This document shows positions 27,275 through 35,791 of a stretch of DNA of 64,000 nt, piece by piece; within the stretch, counting starts at the first letter, position 1; each line of letters starts with the position of its first letter. Source of the stretch: Listeria farberi (GTDB taxonomy: Bacteria > Bacillota > Bacilli > Lactobacillales > Listeriaceae). The notes beneath the pieces were generated by a model. That model was not told where the DNA came from and searched no databases. It was given only the letters and a program-made list of their open reading frames with translations. The translations under genes and the position numbers were made by a program. Location: assembly GCF_014229245.1 (NCBI RefSeq), contig NZ_JAARZJ010000002.1, positions 89,763-153,762 of the forward strand. The letters run 5' to 3'.

Positions 27275-28063
27275 CTAAGTTTTTATGTAGAAAAAATTAT
27301 TTAATGTGGCAAGTCCGTAGTCAGCTGGGTTTAAAATCTGTTCTGATCCTCCGATAAAAAGAACGCCACCACGTCTTAGTGAATCTGCAAATTTTTGGTA
27401 CGCTTGATGTTTTCCTTCTGCCGTGAAATAAATCAACACATTACGGCAAACAATTAAATCAAAGCCTTTTTCATAATAATCGGTCAGCAAATCGTGCCGT
27501 CTAAAACGAATTGACTTTCGATATTTAGGCAAAATCTGATATGTATCCCCTTTTTCGATGAAAGAACTACGTCGTTCTTGTTCGTTTAATTCTTCCATTT
27601 GGCGGCTTTGATATTCTCCAATGACCGCGCGTTTTAAAATTGCTGGCTCAAGATCCGTTGCTAAAATATCATAATGTCCTGTGCCAACAGAACGTTCCAT
27701 CATTATTGCTAGCGAATACGGCTCCTCCCCCGATGAACAAGCCGCGCTCCAAATCCGAAGCTTCCCGCGGCTATCTTCAAGTAACCTTGGAAGGACTAGT
27801 TTTTCCAGCGCATCCCAACGATTGCGATTACGGAAAAACGACGAAACATTAATCGTAATCAAACTAATAAATTCATCTAAAAGTCCAGCATCTTTTTTGA
27901 GATGTTTGAAAAATTCTCCAAACGTTATATATTTTTTCTTCACAATAAATGACAAAATCCGACGTTTCATTTGTGTTTCTTTATATAGCGCTAAATCTAA
28001 ACCTAAGTCCCTTTTGACGACACGAGTAAAGTAAAGATAATCCTTTTCCAAATCTGGAATCAT
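27275..28063 (-). CDS. cheR: Chemotaxis protein methyltransferase CheR
   Basis: CheR, 262 residues, transfers methyl groups from S-adenosylmethionine to receptor glutamates. It has the N-terminal helical domain and the methyltransferase domain with motif I RIWSAACSSGEEPYSLA and the LIVCRNVLIYF motif. No cheB is visible in the window. Confidence 0.95.
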   Translation of the reverse strand: MIPDLEKDYLYFTRVVKRDLGLDLALYKETQMKRRILSFIVKKKYITFGEFFKHLKKDAGLLDEFISLITINVSSFFRNRNRWDALEKLVLPRLLEDSRGKLRIWSAACSSGEEPYSLAIMMERSVGTGHYDILATDLEPAILKRAVIGEYQSRQMEELNEQERRSSFIEKGDTYQILPKYRKSIRFRRHDLLTDYYEKGFDLIVCRNVLIYFTAEGKHQAYQKFADSLRRGGVLFIGGSEQILNPADYGLATLNNFFYIKT

Positions 28064-28091
28064 TCTTTTTCCCCTCCCCTTAGCTAGGTCG

Positions 28092-28871
28092 TTACTGACG
28101 AATTAATCCGGTTGCTTCTTTGTCGTACACTTTATCAAACATATTAACGACATTTTTGGAAGCTTGTACCATGCGCTGGTTATCCATCAGTTGTACCATC
28201 TCAACGCCTAAATCGACATTGGACGTTTCCAGTACACCGTTTTGAATATTCCCTTGTCCAGCTGGTAGATTCATGGTGTTTATTCCATTTACATGAAGCC
28301 TTCCTTCTCCGTCTTTCACTAAGTTGTCCACTTGATTTGCTGAAACAAATTTTGTTCCAAGACGTCCCAAGTATTGATTAGTTTCTGCATTATATAAATC
28401 ACCGTTTGCCTCGGCTCGAATAGCTGTTTTTTGGCCAACTTGAATCGCTTCTCCTGTTGAGCTGAGTATATTGGCGCCGTCTGCCGTCCGCAAGAAACCA
28501 AATTGATCAGTATGGAACTGTCCGCCTCTTGAAAGAGAAATCTCACCATTTTTGGCAGTAATAAAAAAATTACTTCCTTGTTCTGGATTTGTGTCTTGCA
28601 TAAAGAAATCTCGGTCGCGGTTCGTAATGTAACTTGATCCAGCCGTTAAATTAATATGTGCCGCAGCTGGTCGAACGCCGTAATCAATCGTTCCAACTTG
28701 CTTAGCGACAGGACTGTTCTGATAGTTCACCTTATTCCTCGAAATAATTTCACTTGTGAGCTGATCAAATTTAAAACCTGGCGTCTGCGCGTTAGCCACG
28801 TTATTAGAATGAACCTGAATATGTTGCATATAGTTCATCATTCCAGCTGCTCCAATGTATAATCCTTTCAT
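28092..28871 (-). CDS. flgG: Flagellar basal-body rod protein FlgG
   Basis: 259 residues with both axial-protein signatures (VHSNNVANAQTPGFKFDQ near the N-terminus and GVLETSNVDLGVEMVQLM near the C-terminus). It is a distal rod protein. Firmicutes often have two FlgF/FlgG-type proteins. This is the only one in this window. It starts on an ATGA overlap with flhF. Confidence 0.93.
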   Translation of the reverse strand: MKGLYIGAAGMMNYMQHIQVHSNNVANAQTPGFKFDQLTSEIISRNKVNYQNSPVAKQVGTIDYGVRPAAAHINLTAGSSYITNRDRDFFMQDTNPEQGSNFFITAKNGEISLSRGGQFHTDQFGFLRTADGANILSSTGEAIQVGQKTAIRAEANGDLYNAETNQYLGRLGTKFVSANQVDNLVKDGEGRLHVNGINTMNLPAGQGNIQNGVLETSNVDLGVEMVQLMDNQRMVQASKNVVNMFDKVYDKEATGLIRQ

Positions 28872-30091
28872 TCCAGTACCTGCCTCCTATCCGTCCCAAC
28901 AAATCGTTCTGCCAACCAACGACTTTTTGGTCTGAAAATATTTTCAGTTATATTTTGCCCGTCAGTCATATAGAGCACCGGCAAATTCGTTTCTTGCATC
29001 ACCGTGTATAAATCACCAATTCGGGTTGTTTCATCCATTTTTGTAATAATAAAACCATCGATTGGAATTTCTGCTAGTTTTGGTAAAATCGTCATCACAT
29101 CAGCACTTTTCATGCCAGAAGAAAATGTAAAACACGTTAAGTCTGGATGAACGACATTCGTATATGCAGCGATTTCACTTACCGATTCCTCCGCCAAATA
29201 GTTCCTGCCAACCGTATCAATCAAAATATGATCCACACCACTAACATACGTCATGTACTGCACGGCTTCTTCTAGTTCAGCCGGGCTCGTCGCAACGATA
29301 AGTTCCACATCGAGTTTGTCCGCATAACCTTGAAATTGCTCTACTGCACCTGAGCGGAAAGTATCTGTTGTGATAAAACCAACTGTCCGGTTTTGTTTTA
29401 AGAGCTGCCATCCAAGCTTTACAAGCGTAGTCGTTTTACCAACACCCGTCTGCCCTATTAACGAAATGATTCGGTGATTACTTAAATCAAATGAATCTTC
29501 CACCGCTAATTTTCCGGATAAATAAGGGACAAACCAATCTGTAATATCATCCAAATGCGCTGTTTCTACTTGTTTAAATTGCTTCCGACCCGCCTGCATA
29601 AAGTCCGCCACATACGTATCACTTATTCCTCGGCTCTTCAAAAATTTCACGAAATCACTGTTTTGCTCACGTTCTTCCCGCATTTTCACAGCAAGCTCTC
29701 GGTTTAACGCTGCCAGTTCAAGGCGCATAGTCGAAAGCTCTTCTTCCTGTGTTTTGCGTTCCTCAAGGAGTGGTGTTGACTGAGCAAGTTCCGCCCCCGC
29801 GGCAAGCATCTCTAGTAGTTTTTCCTTTTTTAATAAATCGTCCGTTTTTGGTCTCGTTTTCACAACCGATTTTTGAAACGTTTCCTGGAAGTCCATTCGA
29901 CCATCAGCTATCGCCACTTCACTCATAATGACCGCCGTCACTTCATATTGTTTCTTAAAAATCCCAAGCTTTGTGACACGTTCATCCGTAATTTTATATG
30001 GCTCACTTGTCGCTAAGCGTATCTTTTTATGTATTTCTCGCTTAGAGTTCGCCTTAAAAATTTCCATCTTTTCTACTAAATGTTTTCCCAT
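28868..30091 (-). CDS. flhF: SRP-family GTPase FlhF
   Basis: FlhF, 407 residues, positions flagella. After an N-terminal basic region and a helical N domain comes the SRP-type G domain: P-loop LIGQTGVGKTTTLVK, DTFRSGAVEQF, DTVGR and TKMDET. The gene overlaps flgG by 4 nt. FlhG, its usual ATPase partner, is not adjacent here. Confidence 0.95.
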   Translation of the reverse strand: MGKHLVEKMEIFKANSKREIHKKIRLATSEPYKITDERVTKLGIFKKQYEVTAVIMSEVAIADGRMDFQETFQKSVVKTRPKTDDLLKKEKLLEMLAAGAELAQSTPLLEERKTQEEELSTMRLELAALNRELAVKMREEREQNSDFVKFLKSRGISDTYVADFMQAGRKQFKQVETAHLDDITDWFVPYLSGKLAVEDSFDLSNHRIISLIGQTGVGKTTTLVKLGWQLLKQNRTVGFITTDTFRSGAVEQFQGYADKLDVELIVATSPAELEEAVQYMTYVSGVDHILIDTVGRNYLAEESVSEIAAYTNVVHPDLTCFTFSSGMKSADVMTILPKLAEIPIDGFIITKMDETTRIGDLYTVMQETNLPVLYMTDGQNITENIFRPKSRWLAERFVGTDRRQVLE

Positions 30092-30112
30092 TTCTACGGA
30101 TTACCTCCCTCA

Positions 30113-32188
30113 TCAAGTTGGTTCAATCAAAGCAATTTGCTCCACTTCTGTTTCCGGCGACAGTTCACTAATAGAGAGCACCGGTACATCCAATTGATAC
30201 CTTTCTAGAACTCGTACAAAGCCAAAACGAAAATCTTTCCGTCTTGTTAAAATGACTGGTTCGCGTCCAGTAAGTTGCGCTTTATTTACGGTATCTCTAA
30301 CTTTTTGGATGATTGGTAGTTCTTTATCGAGCGCCCAGTTCAGCGCGTAGCCATAATACGGCGTGTTAACAATTTCCGTATCCATCTCAATCGAATCTTG
30401 TAAAAGTAGCGCGTAAATTTTGCCATCTTGGTTTTTCGCTTGCTCACAAATGACTTTTGAAATCCGCTCCCTGACAAAAGCTGTAATGCCATCAAGATCA
30501 TTCGGATAAATCGTTTGTCCATCAATAATCCCTTCGACAATCGTTGGCAAATCGCGAACCGATATCCCTTCTTTCAAGAGTTGTCGTAGCACCCCTTGAA
30601 TTAGCGAATAATCAATTTCTTTTTTCTTAATTTCATCAATTAAAATTTGATTTTCATCAGCAAGACCATCAATTAAATCTTTAATTTGCTGGCGCATCAG
30701 TAGTTCATGCAAGTTCTTCCTTAGCACAACATCCAAATGCGTAATTAAAATACTAAGCGGCTCGAGCACTTGATAGTTTTTCATTTGCGCGTCTTCTAAC
30801 TCTCCTGGCAAAATCCAGTAACCATCCTCCCCGAATATCGGATCCTTGGTCGGCTCCGCATCGAGGTCCATCATCACACCCGGCGTTTTCAGAGCTAACA
30901 AATGACCCGCTTTCAAAACGCCACTCGCAACCGCCACGCCTTTGACTTTAATTTCATATTTTCCACGCGGCTGAAAACTCGTATTATCTTTAAAATTAAT
31001 CCCCGGAACCCCAATACCTAAATCTTGTAAAATCGATTTCCGCATTAAGACGACTTTATCTTTTGCCGTTTCTCCGTTCATTTTTTGTTTCACGAGTGCC
31101 GCGATATTTAAGCCAAGTTCAACAACCACTGGGAATTTTTCTCGTGCTGCGCCAAATGCTTGGTTATGCTCTGCCTCAGCCGAATTTGTTTCCGACTGAA
31201 TAAGTTCCATTTCTTTTTCCAGTTCCAACTGTTCTTTTTTCTTTAAATTGAATTGCGTACGATAGCCGATTATTCCAAGTACTACGCCAATCCCGACAAA
31301 TGGAATCGTTGGTAGTGGGCTAAATACACCCATTAAGATAAACATGGCAGCGAGCGTATAAACGACCACCGAGTTTTGCATTAATTCTTTGAAAATCCCG
31401 ACTGCAACGTTATCATCTGATCCGTCAAATACCCGAGTAACAATAACCCCAGCAGACATCGCCATTAAAAGTGAACCAATCTGGCTCACGATGCCGTCCC
31501 CGATTGTTAACTCCGTATATTTCACCGCAGCTTCCCCGAACGAAAGCCCACCTTGGACCATACCGACAATTAAACCGAATACAATATTGACAACTGCAAG
31601 CAAAACGGTAAAAAGAACGTCCCCTTTTACAAATTTCCCAGCTCCGTCCATTGCCCCGTAAAATTCGGTTTCCATATTCAAGTATGCGCGTTTTTCTTTC
31701 GCTTCCGGTTCTGTAATCAACCGTTGATTCAAATCCGCATCAATCGCCATTTGTTTACCCGGCAAGGCATCCAGCGTAAATCTTGCTGCTACTTCTGCTG
31801 TTCGCGAAGAACCATTTGCCACAATAAATTGAAAGACAATTAGAATAATAAAAATTACAATCCCAACAACAAAGTTACTGCCAATAACAAAGTTTCCGAA
31901 TTGCTTAATTACTTGTCCTGGATCTCCAGTAGTCAAAATCGCTCTCGTTGTCGAAATATTTATCGAAACCCGAAATATCCCCATCAAAAGTAGCAAAGAA
32001 GGAAATGACTTTAATTCATTCCAATCTTTAATTGATGTGGCACGCATGTAAACTAACACAGAGAACGCCAAGATCGTCACAAGCACTAAATCCAACACAA
32101 ATGGAGGTAATGGCACAATAAGTGCAATAACAAACGAGACCGCAATCAAGATAGCAAAATATTTTTTTATAGCACCTAAATTCCCCAT
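30113..32188 (-). CDS. flhA: Flagellar export gate protein FlhA
   Basis: FlhA, 691 residues: an N-terminal half with about eight transmembrane helices containing the FHIPEP-family segment (RFTLDALPGKQMAIDADL), a linker, and a large C-terminal cytoplasmic domain that binds chaperone-substrate complexes. Full family length. 46 nt after flhB. Confidence 0.97.
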   Translation of the reverse strand: MGNLGAIKKYFAILIAVSFVIALIVPLPPFVLDLVLVTILAFSVLVYMRATSIKDWNELKSFPSLLLLMGIFRVSINISTTRAILTTGDPGQVIKQFGNFVIGSNFVVGIVIFIILIVFQFIVANGSSRTAEVAARFTLDALPGKQMAIDADLNQRLITEPEAKEKRAYLNMETEFYGAMDGAGKFVKGDVLFTVLLAVVNIVFGLIVGMVQGGLSFGEAAVKYTELTIGDGIVSQIGSLLMAMSAGVIVTRVFDGSDDNVAVGIFKELMQNSVVVYTLAAMFILMGVFSPLPTIPFVGIGVVLGIIGYRTQFNLKKKEQLELEKEMELIQSETNSAEAEHNQAFGAAREKFPVVVELGLNIAALVKQKMNGETAKDKVVLMRKSILQDLGIGVPGINFKDNTSFQPRGKYEIKVKGVAVASGVLKAGHLLALKTPGVMMDLDAEPTKDPIFGEDGYWILPGELEDAQMKNYQVLEPLSILITHLDVVLRKNLHELLMRQQIKDLIDGLADENQILIDEIKKKEIDYSLIQGVLRQLLKEGISVRDLPTIVEGIIDGQTIYPNDLDGITAFVRERISKVICEQAKNQDGKIYALLLQDSIEMDTEIVNTPYYGYALNWALDKELPIIQKVRDTVNKAQLTGREPVILTRRKDFRFGFVRVLERYQLDVPVLSISELSPETEVEQIALIEPT

Positions 32189-32234
32189 TTTGAAACCTGC
32201 CTTTTCTAAGTTTAGAAAGGTCGCTCATATGTTG

Positions 32235-33281
32235 TTAGAACTTGATTTTGTCTGCGTCCATCAATTCTTTCATCACTTCAATAACATCTTTATATAAATC
32301 TTCTTGTATGTATTCATCTGGATTCGTCGTATAGTAAATACTTCGTGCCAGTTGTCTATTTGTAATCATTGGCACCCCGTCCGTATCCGCCACCTGACGA
32401 ATAAATAGTGCCAGCTCGTCTTCCCCTTTAACGAGCAATTTCGGTGCATGATCTTTTGTTTTGTCATAACGCATCACAACGGAAATATGTGTCGGGTTGT
32501 TCACCACAAAAGTCGCGTCCGCCATTTTTTTCGTAATCGAACCTTGGAGAAGCCCACGCGCAATGCTTCTTTGGCGCTGTTTCACTTCCGGTCGACCTTC
32601 TGAATCTTTCATTTCGTCCTTAATTTCTTGCTTCGACATCCGCAAGCCTTTTTTATAGTCATAGCGCTGGTAAAAGAAGTCAAGCAGCCCAATTACCGCG
32701 ATTACTAAGAATAAAGCTAGAAATTCATTTTTGAATAAAGCGAAAATTTGCCCGAGGGAGTAAAGCCAATTTTGTCCGGTGTAACTAATGAGCGTATCTA
32801 AGTGATCCCGAAAGCCAATGTAAGCTACATAAGATAGTAGTGTAATTAACAGTAAGGCTTTCACAACCTCAACAATTCCTTTGACACTAAACACACGCTT
32901 AAAGTAGTTCGCTGGATTTAGTCGTTTGAATTGAGGTTTCACAGCCTTCGCGGAAAATAAAATCCCGACTTGCACCCCGTAGTTCATCAATCCGAAAATC
33001 ACAACCATCACCATAATTGGAATCAACACTTTGCCAAACTCCATCAAGTAAAACAAACTGTAACTTTCCATGTTCGCAAGCTTTGGAGGCTGTTTCAAAA
33101 GAGCAACAAATGCTTGGATTGTGTTTTTAATAAACATTTCTCCAAAAAAATAAAGAAGCCCAGCTACAATCAGCAGTGAAAAAGCATTATTAAGTTCTTT
33201 ACTTTTCGCCACATTACCTTCGTTTCGAGCTTTCTTAATGCGGCGCGGCGTTGCTTTTTCTGTCTTATTATCCTTCGCCAA
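32235..33281 (-). CDS. flhB: Flagellar export switch protein FlhB
   Basis: FlhB, 348 residues: four transmembrane helices and a C-terminal cytoplasmic domain with the self-cleaving NPTH motif at 262-265, which changes export specificity when the hook is complete. Start is TTG (33279-33281) with GGAGGAG upstream. Basic N-terminus as in the family. Confidence 0.97.
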   Translation of the reverse strand: MAKDNKTEKATPRRIKKARNEGNVAKSKELNNAFSLLIVAGLLYFFGEMFIKNTIQAFVALLKQPPKLANMESYSLFYLMEFGKVLIPIMVMVVIFGLMNYGVQVGILFSAKAVKPQFKRLNPANYFKRVFSVKGIVEVVKALLLITLLSYVAYIGFRDHLDTLISYTGQNWLYSLGQIFALFKNEFLALFLVIAVIGLLDFFYQRYDYKKGLRMSKQEIKDEMKDSEGRPEVKQRQRSIARGLLQGSITKKMADATFVVNNPTHISVVMRYDKTKDHAPKLLVKGEDELALFIRQVADTDGVPMITNRQLARSIYYTTNPDEYIQEDLYKDVIEVMKELMDADKIKF

Positions 33282-33296
33282 GCTTTTTTCTCCTCC

Positions 33297-34058
33297 CTAT
33301 TTTTTCAGTAAATAATCAAAAAACGACACATATTGTTGAATCATCTCATCTGTCAAATTTTTAAAAACTGTACTCAAGATAGGAACCGCGCACGCAAGGA
33401 TGAAAATCCCAAACGTAATTTTTATAATAAATGCATTCATAAAAATGTTGATTTGCGGAGCGCTCTTAGAGATAAAAGCAAGAATAATATTAACGATAAA
33501 AATACTACCCATAATCGGAAGTGCAATCGAAACCGCTGATGCGAGCGCAAAACCAAGCGTCCCGAGCAGCAAATCAATAAACCCTTTTTCAAATAAAATC
33601 GAAACCGAAGCCGTAAATTCAAACGATTTCATTAAGTAATAAATTAAGTAATCCATGCCTTGAAGTGACAAGAATATTACGACAAAGAAAGTATCTAAAA
33701 TCGCAGCAGTAATCGAGTTTTGCGTCCCGTAAGATGGATCAATCAAGTTTACTTGCGAAAAACCTAAATCATAATCAATCATAAAACCAGCCATTTTTGG
33801 AATTACCGCAATAATTTCCACTAATTTCGCCAGCGCTAATCCAAATACCACTTCAGACGTTACCCGGAGTAGCAAATCAGGTAGCGTTGTAATATTAGAA
33901 ACATCCACCCAGGTTGCAACTGGAATGGAGATTGCCATTCCGAATACCACTTTGACACTGTTCGGAATGTTACGCCCTTTTAAAAGCGGAAAGAAAAATA
34001 AAAAACTGGCAACTCGGCTGAAAACAATCACTACAGCAAGGAAAAATTCAAACTCCAT
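33297..34058 (-). CDS. fliR: Flagellar export gate protein FliR
   Basis: FliR, 253 residues, polytopic (about six hydrophobic segments), part of the FliPQR export gate. It starts 2 nt after the fliQ stop. The fliQ-fliR junction also holds, on the opposite strand, the SigB promoter that makes the long antisense RNA. Confidence 0.95.
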   Translation of the reverse strand: MEFEFFLAVVIVFSRVASFLFFFPLLKGRNIPNSVKVVFGMAISIPVATWVDVSNITTLPDLLLRVTSEVVFGLALAKLVEIIAVIPKMAGFMIDYDLGFSQVNLIDPSYGTQNSITAAILDTFFVVIFLSLQGMDYLIYYLMKSFEFTASVSILFEKGFIDLLLGTLGFALASAVSIALPIMGSIFIVNIILAFISKSAPQINIFMNAFIIKITFGIFILACAVPILSTVFKNLTDEMIQQYVSFFDYLLKK

Positions 34059-34084
34059 GTTTACACCCTAATCATCAGGGGTAA
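34059..34084 (+). promoter_or_regulatory. SigB promoter (P1) of the long mogR transcript
   Basis: GTTTAC (34059-34064), 14-nt spacer, GGGTAA (34079-34084) is a close match to the SigB consensus GTTT-N13-15-GGGWAW. The predicted start site near 34094 is about 1.7 kb upstream of the mogR ATG, which agrees with the long SigB-dependent mogR transcript described in L. monocytogenes as I recall it. It lies at the fliR/fliQ junction on the opposite strand. Confidence 0.88.
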
Positions 34085-34333
34085 TTTGGAAAAGATTCCT
34101 ACAAATAAATCCGTCATGTGTTCAAACATCCACGGTCCAAGAATAAAGAGCGCCACTACAAAAGCAATAATCTTCGGTAAAAACGTCAGCGATTGGTCTT
34201 GAATCTGCATCATCGCCATCAAAATCGCTACCACAATTACGACCACGATACAAATGAGCGACACCGGCAAAATAAGCGCCAGCCCACTATAGAAAAAATC
34301 TTGAAAAATTTGCGTAATCGGCGTTAAATTCAT
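34061..34333 (-). CDS. fliQ: Flagellar export gate protein FliQ
   Basis: FliQ, 90 residues, two transmembrane helices (SGLALILPVSLICIVVVIVVAILMA-type first segment, second near residues 50-70), a component of the export gate. Fully covered by antisense RNA from the SigB promoter. Confidence 0.95.
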   Translation of the reverse strand: MNLTPITQIFQDFFYSGLALILPVSLICIVVVIVVAILMAMMQIQDQSLTFLPKIIAFVVALFILGPWMFEHMTDLFVGIFSKLPLMIRV

Positions 34334-34345
34334 TTTGCTACTCCC

Positions 34346-35113
34346 TTAAAAGTGAATTGTTTGAAAAATCATGTTGGTAATCAGTCCGTACCCACCGATG
34401 AAAATAAAAACAAGAATCTTAAACGGTAAGCTAATGGTCATCGGCGGAACCATCATCATCCCAAGATACATCAGTAACGTACTAACAATTAAATCTATAA
34501 AAATAAACGCTAAGTATATAAACATCCCAGTCAAAAAGCCTTGGGTAATCTGTGTCAAAATAAACGCAGGCATTAAAGCCATAAGAGGGGCATCTTCTTT
34601 TTTAGTTACTGGGTCTTCTCCTTCTGCTTTCAACATCATGTTAATATCATGCTTATATGTATTTTCCGCGACATATTTTGTTAGAAGTGGTTGTGTTTCG
34701 TCCCATACTTTGGATGCGCTCCACTCTTCCTTTTGCGAAGGTTTATATACATCGTCATACCAAGCTGTAATTAAAGGTTGCATCATAAACAAAGATAAAA
34801 ATAACGCCAGCCCTACAAGCACTTGATTGGGCGGTAAGTTTGTCGCACCAAGCCCCTGCCTCGTTAAACCAAGAACGATAATACAGTAAGTAAAGTGTGT
34901 GAACATTAATACAATCGATGCAGACAAAGAAAGGACCGTAACTAGTACAAACAGCGCCACACTAGAATTAACTCCATCCGTCCCATTCACACCAAGTGAG
35001 TCCAGCCAACTTTCGGCATGCACATTCACACCTGGCCAAAAGACAACCAATGAAATTGCAAAAATAACAATAAAAGATACTTGAAATACTCGTCTAGAAG
35101 CTATCTTACGCAT
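34346..35113 (-). CDS. fliP: Flagellar export gate protein FliP
   Basis: FliP, 255 residues: N-terminal signal-like hydrophobic segment, extracytoplasmic loop and further transmembrane helices (VLVGLALFLSLFMMQPLI, LMALMPAFILTQITQGF). It is the base of the FliPQR gate. It overlaps fliO by 8 nt. Confidence 0.96.
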   Translation of the reverse strand: MRKIASRRVFQVSFIVIFAISLVVFWPGVNVHAESWLDSLGVNGTDGVNSSVALFVLVTVLSLSASIVLMFTHFTYCIIVLGLTRQGLGATNLPPNQVLVGLALFLSLFMMQPLITAWYDDVYKPSQKEEWSASKVWDETQPLLTKYVAENTYKHDINMMLKAEGEDPVTKKEDAPLMALMPAFILTQITQGFLTGMFIYLAFIFIDLIVSTLLMYLGMMMVPPMTISLPFKILVFIFIGGYGLITNMIFQTIHF

Positions 35114-35420
35114 TTTCCTTAGTCTCCTCTTTCAAAAGTAATTCTCGGAAAAGTGCTTCATTTTGGTCATTTTTTCCTTTTAATGACACTGTTCGAATAT
35201 CATTATTGGAAATAATCGCCAGCACTTTTTCCCCATCTGCCTCTAGAAGAACTGCACGTAACTGATGAGAGATTAAAAGGGTGTCTTTCAACTTTATAAG
35301 GTCATTTTCGCTTTTTCTCGTGCGATTCGCTTGCTTGTTTTTCTTAACTAAAAAATAAGAAATTCCAGCAAGTACTGCTAAAAGTACAATAATTTTTAAA
35401 AGTGACAAAAAATATTCCAT
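35106..35420 (-). CDS. fliO: FliO-like flagellar protein
   Basis: 104 residues: one N-terminal transmembrane helix (LLKIIVLLAVLAGISYFLV), a basic stop-transfer and a small cytoplasmic domain (LLISHQLRAVLLEADGEKVLAIIS). It is the first gene of the export operon, directly before fliP, the normal place and topology of FliO (FliZ in Bacillus). An in-frame TGA directly precedes the ATG, so the start is fixed. The only good Shine-Dalgarno is unusually far upstream and sits in an inverted repeat. Confidence 0.8.
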   Translation of the reverse strand: MEYFLSLLKIIVLLAVLAGISYFLVKKNKQANRTRKSENDLIKLKDTLLISHQLRAVLLEADGEKVLAIISNNDIRTVSLKGKNDQNEALFRELLLKEETKENA

Positions 35421-35426
35421 TCAAAT

Positions 35427-35442
35427 AAGGTAAATTCACCTT
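35427..35442 (-). repeat. Inverted repeat over the fliO ribosome binding site
   Basis: AAGGT and ACCTT arms with a 6-nt loop, only 6 nt before the fliO ATG. The AAGGTG arm is the best Shine-Dalgarno for fliO, but lies 17 nt from the ATG in linear distance. Folding would bring it close or hide it. A 5-bp stem is weak. Confidence 0.4.
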
Positions 35443-35517
35443 TCACTCCCTTCATCAGATTACAAAAATAAATCATTTTTTCAAAATATATATCAATAAA
35501 GTGTTTTTTGTAACTGC

Positions 35518-35569
35518 AATATAAAATTTTACACCAAATCCTGAAAAAATCTATACTTTTTTTAAAAAA
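35518..35569 (-). promoter_or_regulatory. Promoter and MogR boxes of the flagellar export operon
   Basis: A candidate minus-strand promoter has TATATT (35518-35523), 17-nt spacer and TTTCAG (35541-35546). An imperfect MogR box (TTTT-N5-AAAT) lies in the spacer at 35527-35539. An exact box (T7A6) lies upstream at 35557-35569, the same sequence as the flaA box. The arrangement (one box in the spacer, one upstream) mirrors flaA and cheY. The -35 is weak, which fits a need for an activator such as DegU. Confidence 0.7.
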
Positions 35570-35710
35570 TGAAATTGTGTGTAAAAATAAAAAAACAGCC
35601 ATTGTAACAGCTGTATCAAAGGAAAACTTCTCATTATTCGATTTATATTTTTCTATTTAACTCAAAAAAAGGTTCTTCATACCCAATCCTTTTGACCTAC
35701 TCACGTTCCC

Positions 35711-35739
35711 TTTACACAACCAACATATATTGTTATTAT
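35711..35739 (+). promoter_or_regulatory. SigA-type promoter (P2) of mogR
   Basis: TTTACA (35711-35716), 17-nt spacer, TATTAT (35734-35739). The predicted start near 35746 gives a leader of about 45 nt before the mogR ATG. This would supply SigB-independent repressor. The two-promoter layout agrees with the published description of mogR as I recall it. Confidence 0.7.
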
Positions 35740-35791
35740 AAAAATAAACAGAAAATCAATAATACTATAGGATAGAGAGGTATGTGATTGT

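Larger units (their letters stand above)
34092..35791 (+). ncRNA. Long mogR 5' leader, antisense to fliQ-fliP-fliO
   Basis: If transcription starts just downstream of the SigB promoter at 34059-34084, the RNA runs about 1.7 kb before the mogR coding start and is antisense to fliQ, fliP and fliO. No minus-strand gene or clear plus-strand terminator interrupts it. The same RNA would encode a repressor and pair with mRNAs for export genes, the arrangement called an excludon in Listeria. The 5' end is approximate and is inferred from the promoter. Confidence 0.8.
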
